64,000 bases of DNA from contig JAFEMH010000076.1 in NCBI GenBank assembly GCA_022495995.1, positions 434,001-498,000 on the forward strand, written 5' to 3'. A model generated the notes under the pieces. The model saw nothing but the letters and a program-made list of their open reading frames with translations. It was not told the origin of the DNA and did no database searches. Positions 21,040 through 31,113 of this stretch are shown piece after piece; the first letter of the stretch is position 1; each line of letters starts with the position of its first letter. The position numbers and the translations under genes are program-made. Origin of the DNA: Adenophora triphylla var. japonica. Its lineage: Eukaryota; Streptophyta; Magnoliopsida; Asterales; Campanulaceae.

Positions 21040-24000
21040 GCGGGGGCTACCTATCTTTAAAATAGTCTTTTGAGTCAACCTTCGTAGGGTCTAGTACTTT
21101 TCTTTCACCTAAGTCCTTCTGGACATTTGTCGTTGTAGTCCATTTTGGACATAGTGGTTAAATGCCTAACTTTTAATATAAGTCTTTCTTCTCTTCTTGC
21201 TAGACTCGAGACATCATTTGCGCACCCACGTTACACTTAATTGAAATGGTTTTATCCTAGATGATCACTTGTCTTTGCTCAACCACTAATTCTTTGAAAT
21301 GATTAATATTTAAATTAATCGGAGTGAGAAAATCAATTGATATCCTTCTCAAATTGGGGCTTACCAACTCCCATCTTGCATCTCATATGCTCACATCCCT
21401 TTCATCATCATCCTTTCGTTGCTCGATAAATTTGCATGGATCTTTTCTCATTTAAAGCTTAAGCAAGCAATGAAGACTTAATCTCGTTTAGGTCATCCGG
21501 TAGGGATTGCGGTTGAAACCTTTCACCCATAGGAAAGCCATTACCTCACCCTCACTAAACACTACCCTTTCATTTCAAGATCGGCGTGTTTTGAAACCCG
21601 GTTTAGCCATCATTTTTGCTCCGTTAGAGAAGTCCAAGCGATCCCGAAGTTAGCTTCGAGAGTCGGCGATGCATAAAATATTCAAGCCATGAAGGAAGGA
21701 CAAAGATAATCCTCAACTCCTCGAGGCCTTTCCAAGTTATCAAAAGAAGGATTTCAAATCCTCACAATTCGGCAAGAATCCTCAACGTCTCGGGAGGCGT
21801 TTTCAAGAAAAAAAGAGAAAAGTTCAAAAAAAAAAAAAAAGAAAGAAATAGAAAAGTTCAAGCAAGAACTTAAAAAAAAAAAAAAAAAAAAAAAGAAGCG
21901 CCGATCCTCAAAGTCCCCAGGCTTCTCAAGAAGCTCTCCGATGATCAAAAGGAGCCTGAATCCTCGCAAGTTCGCAAAAGTTCTCGATAGCTTGGACTTC
22001 CTCTCACCATTACCTTAAATCAATCCCAAGCCATCCTCTCGATTTTAGAGGATACTCCCGTTACCATTACCCTTGCCCTTTGGCAAGTCAAAATTTGACC
22101 TCTCATTCTTAGAGGCAATCAATTCCCTTACCTTAGAAATCCCAAACACATCCCTGCAAGCCAACCTCTCATCTTTAGAGGTTCAGTCAGTAAAAGGCCC
22201 AGCCGACCTCTCACTTTAAGAGGTCATAACTTCCAAAATTACCCGATGGCGATCGAAGCAGGAAACCCAGTGCAATTCCTATCGGATAGCAATTTCATCA
22301 TAATATCTTTAAGATCTAAATCAAATTAACGCTTCATTGCTTGCTTAAATTGGAATCTAATCCATTTTGGCTCAAAATTATCAATCAAAGATTGTGCAAA
22401 TTCAAATTTGATTCATACGACAGTTCATGTGAGCATAATTCATTTCTACTCCACAAACACTTGCCGTGGATGTCCCACTGGGGCTTCGCATCCGTGTCTT
22501 TCATGGACACTCTAAGGGGATATGTTATTCAAATCCTCAATTCTCAAAATCCCCAAAGGACCTCAAAGTCTTGAATTTTCACACTCATTCTCTCTTCATT
22601 CGGGATATGCCCGAACTACGGCGACACAGCTCTTCATAATGGAGGAACGTAGGCAACCGAGAAATGGTCGGTCGAAATCACAAACAAATCTCAAAAAAAA
22701 AAAAAAAATCCGGTCTCATCAAGGATCGTCCCTATACACTTTCCGCCCTTCCGAGCTTGATATCGGTTGGCTTTCTCCTTGTGATTAATCAAAATATTTG
22801 TTCATATCGGATTTAGGGATTGAATAACCGAACATTAACAAAGGGTTTTAAGCGGCCTTGTGATCATCATGAATAAAACAAGTTTTCAAGTGTCTCGACA
22901 AGTCTTCTCTCTCTCCATCATAGGGAAATAGAGGCCAAAACTTGTCTTTACGTCGGCGGGGGCTTCCATACACTTTTCCACACCTTGTGATGCTTATACT
23001 CTCTCGAAAGAGTCAAACCTAAAGCGAGAGTGTCATACACAAATTCGGGAAACATTCCCACCTTTCAAAAGATATGCCCCTTGCACGTAAACATTTACGA
23101 GTCTTGTCCGATGGCGGTTGACTAAGGTACGAAAAGATGGGTGCCCCCTCTGTAAGACTACTCTAAATTTCTTCATCTTTGGGGCTTGCTAAGCGGTTCT
23201 CCCGAGGTTCTCTGCATAGCTTGACTCTTCAAAGTGGGGCTTATATAGTCATCTTTGGGTCCACGTTGGGTTCTTCACTACGAGATAGACTCGCCAAGTC
23301 GCTTCTTCAAAATCTGGACTTTGCCTACTCGGGATCCAGGGGCTTTGTCAAGATGGTCTTTTGGACCCGAATTTTATCAAGTCGCAGAAAGAATTTCGGC
23401 TTGAGGAACTTGGTACACGGCGGCTTCCCGTAGCATCGGAATTCAAGATCGGGGTTTCTCCGGCATTAGAAATTCAATCAAATCATTCTCTGGACAAGGT
23501 TTCGGCCAAAGTCACGGCTCACCCAAATGAAAGAAGCTTCACTCGTATCCAACGTGCCCTAGAGCACATCGGCATCGGCTTCAAATGACCAAGAATGAGA
23601 GGAAAATTTCAATCAAGACCCAGGGATCGAATCAATCTCATCAAAATTGAGGTCCATGCGATACTATTAATAAAACCTCGTCAACGTAGATGTTTTAATC
23701 GCGATCGAGGGCTCTCGCACCCCCACTTGCTCAAAATCATTTTCAAGCAGTCTCCGAGACACATACGTCACCATGCGTCCCCACAAAAATCTCCCGAGGG
23801 CTCATGTAGCATGCCTGAAACTTGAATCAATAGGAAAAATCCTAAGTGATTGAAAATCATAAATCGTAATTTCCACACAAAGCGTAGGCTAAGTGCATCT
23901 TCGAAAGCAAGTAAATGCATCATCTCATAATCATTTTAGCTCTATGCATGCATCATCATCATGAATGTCATATATGCATCTTCCTCTTCACTAACGAATG

Positions 24001-24045
24001 CGGGAATTCAAACGTGAAATCAAATCCCCCTTTTCGGCAAGGATG
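21040..24045 (+). other. Non-coding interior of element B where pol is expected
   Basis: About 3 kb without any RT, RNase H or integrase signature in any frame. It holds poly-A tracts (21825-21895, 22690-22706) and repeated CTCTCA-TTTAGAGGT phrases (22050-22230). At 22640-22680 GGAGGAACGTAGGCAACC resembles the post-pol motif of A and E, as if pol had been replaced upstream of it. I see no other structure. Confidence 0.6.
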
Positions 24046-24047
24046 AT

Positions 24048-24200
24048 CTTCACCAAAGACGACCTCCAGTGTCCACAAATGGATGAAAGACGGCCTCCGG
24101 CATCTACAGGTTTGGCAAAGACAAGCTCAGGCGTCTGCAACTTGCTAAAGACGACCTCCAATGTCCACAAATGGATGAAAACAACCCCCGATGAAGACCA
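24048..24200 (+). repeat. Short tandem repeat in B 3' region
   Basis: About four loose units with GACGACCTCCAGTGTC and CACAAATGGATGAAA. Confidence 0.6.
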
Positions 24201-24218
24201 CCTCCGGTGTCTACCATT

Positions 24219-24540
24219 CGGTCGAGACGCCAAGTTCTCAAAATACAAATCGGTCGAGACGCCAAGTTCTCAATCTGAATCGGTCAGGGACGCCAAGTTC
24301 TCAGAATGCAAATCAGTCAGGGACGCCAAGTTCTCAAATACAAATCGGTCAGGGACGCCAAGCTCTCCAATACAAATCGGTCAGGGACGCCAAGTTCTCA
24401 GAATGCAAATCAGTCAGGGATGCCAAGTTCTCAAATACAATACGGTCAGAGACGCCAAGCTCTCAAATGCAAATCGGTCAGAAATGCCAAGCTCTCAAAT
24501 ACAATGCGGTCAGAGACACCAAGTTCTCAAAAACAAGAAG
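24219..24540 (+). repeat. 32-33 bp tandem repeat, ten units
   Basis: Unit core CGGTCAGGGACGCCAAGTTC then TCAAATACAAAT, ten copies with point differences. Repetitive open frames through it are by-products of the period. Confidence 0.85.
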
Positions 24541-24799
24541 TCCCAATGTGAAGACAAGCTCGGCAACTTCTACAAGGTTAACGATCACCGGCAAGATGCG
24601 AGACTCGGCCAAACTCCTCCTTCGAGGTCAAAATGCCTCCAAAGACGGCAAATCGTCGGCGAAACCGTCCACGAGCGGCAACCCAGCAACTCTTCATCAG
24701 CATCAGTAGTAGCCTCGGTCCTTCGGCGGCTACAGGTAAGCACAGCACAGGTATGAAAGCATATCTTAGTCAACTACTTTTCTAAAAGAACATTATCAT

Positions 24800-24900
24800 C
24801 AAATCTTATGGTGACTTCCCAAAAATAGTCAAATCTTAGGGCGACTTCCCAAAAAATAGTCAAACCTCGGGTGACTACCAAATACCGTCAAACCATCAAA
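24800..24900 (+). repeat. Outlying units of the 30-bp GACTTCCC repeat
   Basis: About three units of the same 30-bp repeat that forms the large array at 25690-27090, separated from it by other repeats and by one copy of the 3' hairpin motif. Confidence 0.75.
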
Positions 24901-24920
24901 GACCATCCCCAGTAATTTTC

Positions 24921-25000
24921 GAACTACGGCTGGCTTGATTCCTCTTAAGGATACGTAGGTAGCCTACCATAGGTCCAGCCGCTTGACCAACACGGTCACC
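24921..25000 (+). promoter_or_regulatory. 3' hairpin motif, copy 1 of B
   Basis: GAACTACGGCTGGCTTG then ATTCCT-CTTA-AGGAT and ACGTAGGTAGCC, followed by AGGTCCAGCC. See the findings for the covariation with other copies. Confidence 0.7.
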
Positions 25001-25074
25001 CTTTTTCCCCGATAATCATCATAAACTCTAATCTTCCCCTGCGAGAATGCCCTCAAGCAGTCTCCCTCGGCCCA

Positions 25075-25385
25075 GACTTAGGATCATACTCTGAACTAGG
25101 TCCCATTTAGGTTCATACTCTGAGCAAACCCGACTTAGGATCATACTCCTGAACTAGGTCCCCATTTAGGTTCATACTCCTGAACTAAACCTCGACTTAG
25201 AATCCTACTCCTGAACTAAGTCCCCATTTAGATTCATACTCCTGAACTAAACCTCAACTTAGGATCATACTCCTGAACTAAGTCCCCATTTAGGTTCATA
25301 CCCCTGAACTAAACCTCGACTTAGAATCATACTCCTGAACTAAGTCCCCATTTAGGTTCATACTCCTGAACTAAACTCCAACAAA
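25075..25385 (+). repeat. About 60-bp tandem repeat, five units
   Basis: Alternating half-units CTTAGGATCATACTC-CTGAACTA and CATTTAGGTTCATACTC-CTGAACTAAACC. Part of the B 3' untranslated region. Confidence 0.85.
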
Positions 25386-25529
25386 GGCTAACAAAATCCC
25401 CAGCGAAGTTAACGGAATCCCGTTTCTTTTCCCATTACCATCCATTTCCTCGGCAGTAGACGTAAGACCGATCCCTTCAAATGAAGTCCACCAATAGACC
25501 ATCTATCCCAAACCATCAAAGGGAAATCA

Positions 25530-25655
25530 TTCCAAGGTTCGAGGCACCTAAGACGCCATCTCCAAGGTTCGAGGCACCTAAGACGCCATCATCAAGGTTC
25601 AAGGCACCTAAGACTCCATCATTAAGGTTTGAGGCACCTAAAACACTATCACACA
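25530..25655 (+). repeat. 30-bp tandem repeat, four units
   Basis: Unit AAGGTTCGAGGCACCTAAGA then CGCCATC. A single copy recurs at about 27288-27316. Confidence 0.8.
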
Positions 25656-25689
25656 CAACACTAGGAAAAGCGATAAAACGCAATCATCC

Positions 25690-27090
25690 CCTAATTCGAC
25701 AAACCAAAACCATAGGGCGACTTCCCCAAAATAGTCAGATCATAGGGCGACTTCCCAAAAATAGTCAAACCATAGGGTGACTTCCCAAAAATAGTCGGGT
25801 CGTAGGGGCGACTTCCCAAAAATAGTCAGATCATAGGGTGACTTCCCAAAAATAGTCAGATCATAGGGCGACTTCCTCAAAATAGTCAAACCATAGGGCG
25901 ACTTCCCAAAAATTGTCAGATCATAGGGTGACTTCCCAAAAATAGTCAGATCATAGGGCGACTTCCCCAAAATAGTCAAACCATAGGGTGACTTCCCAAA
26001 AATAGTGAGACCTTAGGGTGACTTCCCAAAAACAGTCAGATTATAGGGCGACTTCCCAAAAATAGTCAAACCATAGGGCGACTTCCCAAAAATAGTCAGA
26101 TCTTAGGGTAACTTCCCAAAAATAGTCAGATCTTAGGGCGACTTCCCCAAAACAGTCAAAATCTTAGGGCGACTTCCCCAAAATAGCCAAACCATAGGGT
26201 GACTTCCCAAAAATAGTCAAATCTTAGGGCGACTTCCCCAAAACAGTCAAACCATAGGGTGACTTCCCAAAAATAGTCAGATCATAGGGCGACTTCCCCA
26301 AAACAGTCAAAACCTTAGGGTGACTTCCCAAAAACAGTCAGATTACAGGGCGACTTCCCAAAAATAGTCAAACCATAGGGTGACTTCCCAAAAATAGTCA
26401 GATCTTAGGGTGACTTCCCAAAAATAGTCAGATCTTAGGGCGACTTCCCCAAAATAGCCAAACCATAGGGTGACTTCCCAAAAATAGTCAAATCTTAGGG
26501 CGACTTCCCCAAAACAGTCAGACCATAGGGAGACTTCCCAAAAATAGTCGGATCGTAGGGCGACTTCCCAAGCAGTCAAAACCTTAGGGTGACTTCCCAA
26601 AAACGATCCCGGATTACGGGCGACTTCCCAAAAATAGTCAAACCGTAGGGTGACTTCCCAAAAATAGTCGGATCTTAGGGTGACTTCCCAAAAATAGTCG
26701 AGATCTTAGGGCGACTTCCCCAAAACAGTCAAAACCTTAGGGTGACTTCCCAAAAACAGTCAGATTACAGGGCGACTTCCCAAAAATAGTCAAACCACAG
26801 GGCGACTTCCCAAAAATAGTCAAACCATAGGGCGACTTCCCAAAAATAGTCAAGCCATAGGGTGACTTCCCAAAAATAGTCAAATCTTAGGGCGACTTCC
26901 CCAAAACAGTCAAAACCTTAGGGTGTCATCCCAAAAATAGTCAGATCTTAGGGTGACTTCCCAAAAAGAGTCAAATCTCAGGGCGACTTCCCAAAAATAG
27001 TCAAACCATAGGGTGACTTCCCCAAAATAGTCAAACCATAGGGCGACTTCCCAAAAATAGTCAAACCATATGGTAACTTCCCTAATGCAG
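25690..27090 (+). repeat. 30-bp minisatellite array in B 3' region, about 46 units
   Basis: Unit of the form TAGTCAAACCATAGGGCGAC then TTCCCAAAAA, with regular alternation of CGAC/TGAC and of CCATAGGG/TCTTAGGG, which suggests higher-order amplification. Because 30 is a multiple of three, long open frames appear on the minus strand (S-P-Y-D-L-T-I-F-G-K repeated); I do not regard them as genes. Confidence 0.9.
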
Positions 27091-27110
27091 TCACTCCAGG
27101 GTCAAATACC

Positions 27111-27180
27111 CAAACTACGACTCGCTTGATTCCTCTTAAGGATACGTAGGTAGCCTATCATTAGGTTCAGCCATCCGACC
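27111..27180 (+). promoter_or_regulatory. 3' hairpin motif, copy 2 of B
   Basis: AACTACGACTCGCTTG, ATTCCT-CTTA-AGGAT, ACGTAGGTAGCC, AGGTTCAGCC. It closes the 30-bp array on its right. Confidence 0.7.
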
Positions 27181-27332
27181 GAAAATGGTCATTCCTATCC
27201 CAGCGGCGAGATAGCCATCGAGACCAAAATGGTCATCTCTTATCCCGGTAGAGTTTCTCTCCGGCAACCCATTGCGAGCTCGCTCATCAAGGTTCGAGGT
27301 ACCTAAAACGCCATCATCTCCGGGGTCGGGCA

Positions 27333-27410
27333 GAACTACGGTCGGCTTGATTCCCATTCGGGATACGTAGGTAGCCTATCGCTAGGTTCAGCCACTCGAT
27401 CACCTGATAA
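27333..27410 (+). promoter_or_regulatory. 3' hairpin motif, copy 3 of B
   Basis: GAACTACGGTCGGCTTG, ATTCCC-ATTC-GGGAT, ACGTAGGTAGCC, AGGTTCAGCC. This copy is nearest the PPT. Confidence 0.7.
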
Positions 27411-27473
27411 TCCCGTCAAATATGGAGCCTTACTCTTATCGACGACCCCGCTTCCTTCGAAAGCACCGTCGCC

Positions 27474-27483
27474 GAGGGGCTAC
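27474..27483 (+). promoter_or_regulatory. Polypurine tract, element B
   Basis: GAGGGGCTAC directly before the LTR start TGTAAG. E has GAGGGGCTTC and A GAGGGGCTAAC at the same place. Confidence 0.75.
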
Positions 27484-29181
27484 TGTAAGTGCTCCAATTT
27501 GAGCCGTTAGTGTTTTCGTTAGAAAATTAACGAAAGTTTTAACATTTCTAACATTTCTAACAAACCCTAACCTTTCTAACAAAGCAAGGGTAAAGTGGGC
27601 ATTGCCATTTAAAGATAAACAAGGAAAGGAATCCTAAAAAGCAAAAGAAATGGAAAAAACCCGAATTGGTAAGTTGAAAAACAGTTCCAGTTTGAATTTT
27701 AAGAAAATTATTCCTCCTGTCCAAAAGCCAGCACTGTAGCAGATGAACAGTGCACGCTGACGATACCCTCCGCACGGATAGGATTGCCTCTCACAGAGGG
27801 CTATAAATTAAACCCTCCTCTCTCAGTTTACGGAACACAATTTTGATCACAGCAACGAAACTCTGGCGAAATATAGAGAGAAAACAGTGGGAATCCCTAT
27901 ATTGCCACCATTTTCTCTTGAATCTTTCCCAATCTTACTCCAAACACAAATCCAAACACCAAACCTTGATACTCCTCAAGCCAAACACCAAATCTTGATA
28001 CTCCTCAAGTCAAATTCCAAGCCTAGGAAGATAGGGTGTCACCATTGGTAAAGCCCTCCTTCTCAAAACCCTAAAATTCTCTTTTAACTTCTTGTTCATC
28101 TTGTTCTTCTTACTTGGATCTACTTGATGTCTAGTTTAACTTAAGTTTTGACCCAAGATGGTCATCTTGAAGTTCATCTTCATGAATGACCATCTCAAAT
28201 GGTCCACATTTTAAATCTCTAGTTGATTTGTCTCTTTAATTTCATTTCTACAAAATATCCCCTTTCCCTTTGCAAAGGACATGTTTAAACCCCATAAATT
28301 CCCCAAGGATGACTTGAATATGATAACCACTTAACAAAAAGTAGTGGTATCAAGTCTAGGGATGAAAATGGGGTGAACATAGATGCAAATCCCCCAAAAA
28401 ATCACATTTTCCTTCAAGAACATCTTGCTGTCCAGTAGCATTGTTCTGAGACCTCAGTCCATTTTCCTATTTTTTAGACCCAGTAAAACTTGGAATTGGG
28501 TGTTGACTACAAAATACTTTTTGTAGCCAACATCCAGAGATTTCCATACATATTTTTATTTTATTTTTTGAGTGAGTAAAACTCCTTTTTACAATTTTTC
28601 TCTTAGAGGCTAGTTCATCAGCTTCTGGGAATCCAGATTTCACATCTGAGATTTCCAGAAGGTTTTGACCCCTCAAATTACTTCAAAAATGGAAATTTAC
28701 TTTGCAGAAACCCTATTTAGGGTATTTTAAGCAACTTTCATTCTATGACTTTCCCCAGATTCTGAGGTTTTGAAGTCTTTAAGTCCATTTCAAAGTCAAG
28801 GGTCAACTGCCTTCTTTCATTCTGGCAGAATTGCTTTTCAAATCCAAAAATCTTTTGAATGCCAAGACTCAATCCAAAAATCACACCAAAAATCTTGGGG
28901 ATTGTTCAAAGTCTTATAAAGAGTTCCCCATTTTTTTTTTCTCAGTTTCAATTCATTTTGGTCAAAAAGACACACACACACACACACACACACAACAAAG
29001 GATTTCAAATGTTTGGAAGACTCGTTTTGCGAGGCGCCGGGTGCACACTAACGTCCTTCCCGACGCGTAACATGACCTCCGAACCCAAATCTCTAATCTC
29101 GGGAATTTTTCAAAGTTTTTGCCCTCAAAATTAAAATGGCGTGGCGACTCCGTTTGATTTCAAAAAAAATCGGGTACATCA
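27484..29181 (+). repeat. Element B 3' LTR
   Basis: Begins TGTAAGTGCTCC and ends GGGTACATCA. Nearly identical to 5' LTR from 27820 onward but clearly divergent in its first 330 bp. Next base block is A-element sequence. Confidence 0.9.
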
Positions 29182-30282
29182 CAACTGCGTCAACAGAACA
29201 ATGCCCTCTCTCCGGTGAAAGAGAACCCTGGCAGGAAAGGACGCGTATTGCCACCAGCGGGTGATCAACAATAGCGTCGAAGGATCTTCCATCCGCAAAG
29301 ATCCCACCTCAAAGGTAGCGGCATAACTCAGATCGGTCGGTGGCATCTGCTCCGGCCCGTCTTGCCGCGAGAACCAATGATGGAATATAGAAAGACGTGC
29401 GAGACGGCCCGGCACTACGACAATCAACGAGACCCTCTGAGTGGTCACGCAAGTCTGTAATTTCCAATGGGGAACCCACCATCGCAAATGATGCGTGCAA
29501 AGTCGGCCATCCGAGCTCCGGCTCGGCTGATCGCCCCCTATCACCGGGGACGTCGCGAGAAAGACCAAGCGTCGCGGGACATTGGCACCTCGGGCATCAC
29601 TGTAGCCTCTCCCTCAACCACATGGTAAGCATAGCGGGACTCCCTCCCCACATGTATCGGCTACCGGTCGCCATCCGGCCCTATGCCCGAGGAACGTCTC
29701 GCCCAAGACCAATGGCACGATGTCTCCCCCACTCACGTGCTTTGCCTCGCTAGGTCCGGGACAACTGTGATGGCACACACCCGAAGACGTGAATGTGAAC
29801 AAAGTAGCAATCGCGCCTGAGCAAACGCGTCCCACGAAAAGACGCTCCCCTCGGCTCAGGCAAATCTTTCGGGCGGTCCCGAAATGTCAACGTAATCGGT
29901 ATCTGTATCGGCATCCCATATGCTTCTCCAGTAGAGATACCAAACAAAGACACTAGCTTCTCAACGGTGGCCATGCCACCGGCATACGGAAGAACTAGTG
30001 ATTAGTCTCGGGTCCTCCCAGAATGGCCCGAAATCTTCAAACGTAGGAGTGATTTCGTTGTACGAAAAATGTACACATTCCTCCGTGCGTCCCAGGGAAC
30101 CGAGACGCGGCTCTCAAAAGATCCCAATCGCGCATGAGCTCCTTCAAAGCTCAAACAGATTTAATCCCGTAACAGCCTTCGAAAAACCTTTTGTTCTACC
30201 TCATGTGGTTCCGTACCCACGACTGAAAGTTGTCCAAATATCGCTCTTGCATCAGAGACGATAACTTTGGAAAGGGAGCCAT
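29182..30282 (-). pseudogene. Antisense second cassette gene of element A
   Basis: Minus-strand start at ATG 30282-30280 (MAPFPKLSSLMQERYLDNFQ, then S-W-V-R-N-H). The next part, D-W-D-L-L-R-A-A-S-R-F, matches E D-W-D-L-L-R-A-A-A-R-F, and NHSYV plus L-G-G-P correspond to E N-D-I-V and I-G-G-P. The pattern recalls the plant repeat-associated family annotated as DUF7745; that name is tentative. The 3' end is truncated at the insertion site of B. It lies on the strand opposite to A pol, downstream of the antisense PMD gene. Confidence 0.55.
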
Positions 30283-31113
30283 GTCAGAAAATGAAAGGAA
30301 CCTTGGAAGCTTGAGAGAATTCGACGGATGAACAAAAACTATGCGCGAGTTTCTTAAACAATTGCAAAGTGGCGCAATTTAAAGAATGCGGAAATTCATT
30401 CCAAGTCCGGTCGGACTCCCTCTGCGATTGACTTGGTCAACTCTGCAGCCAGCTGCCCCTAAATTGGAAACATTTCCAAGCCACTCCCTGTTCACCTTTG
30501 AGAAATCTGCGTGCTGCCCATGGTTTCATGCAACAAATATCAGTATCCCTTCCGCCCCGGGCTCGTGCAACAGTGCAAATAATTAATAATTAGTGCATAC
30601 ATGCTTAATTTTTGACCCGTTCAATTTTTAATGCATTTCTCATTTTATTTGTTTTAGATTAACCTACTTCCTTATTTGCCAAAAATAATAGAAGGTGATC
30701 ACAGAATAAATATGCGAAGTACAGGTTCCGCCCCACGGGCGCCTTTTTGCAAATACAGTTCAAATCAAAATTTAATTTGTTCCTGACAAATACATGCATT
30801 TTGTCTAAACAAAGCAGTAAAGAAAGAAAGCAGTAAAAAAGGGGACTACTGCGAGTCACGCTCGTCATCCGTACACTCGATGTCTTTGCTCCGCCATTTG
30901 CCGGATCCGTCGCAAACGGGAACTCGCCGAACTCCTCCCGGTAGGGAATAGGCGAAGGGCCTCCTCGGAGTACGCGAACTCGAGGACTCCACCCTCTCGC
31001 GCCCGAGTGCGCGAAGAAGGAGCTCCCAAATCCCGGCCGTTCCGCCGCGAGGCTGGCCGAACCCACGTGTAAAGTCCTCCCCACCAGTGTGGGAGCGGGG
31101 CTAATCTCTCGGC
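30283..31113. other. Spacer between the two antisense genes of A
   Basis: AT-rich part 30560-30850 (AATTAATAATTAGTGCATAC) probably holds the PMD 3' untranslated region. 30860-31110 still has coding texture on the minus strand and may be the frameshifted C-terminus of the PMD gene. 30283-30545 aligns with 515-770 of A'. Confidence 0.5.

Larger units (their letters stand above)
15697..29181 (+). mobile_element. Element B: gag-only Tat/Ogre-type retrotransposon nested in A
   Basis: Bounded by direct LTRs 15697-17400 and 27484-29181, with PBS at 17404 and PPT before LTR2. The internal region of about 10 kb has a conserved leader and a broken gag but no RT, RNase H or integrase; 21040-27480 is non-coding with many tandem arrays. 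It must have relied on proteins from another element. The target-site duplication is not clear (CGCTA on the left; CAACT or ACTGC on the right). Being inside A it is younger than A. Confidence 0.85.

Noticed and set aside
24191..24756. Plus-strand open frames of 172 and 252 residues through the 32-33 bp repeat.
   Set aside because: Two different frames are open over the same tandem repeat; neither is kept in other elements.
25740..26600. Minus-strand open frames of about 80 residues (S-P-Y-D-L-T-I-F-G-K repeats).
   Set aside because: They follow from a repeat period divisible by three and have no start context or conservation outside the array.
25690..27090. A regular 30-bp array could be taken for a CRISPR array.
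   Set aside because: There are no unique spacers; units are contiguous and vary by point changes. The context is a eukaryotic retrotransposon 3' region.
15687..29195. A clean 5-bp target-site duplication for element B.
   Set aside because: CGCTA on the left and CAACT or ACTGC on the right do not match; base errors or LTR end uncertainty may hide it, so none is claimed.
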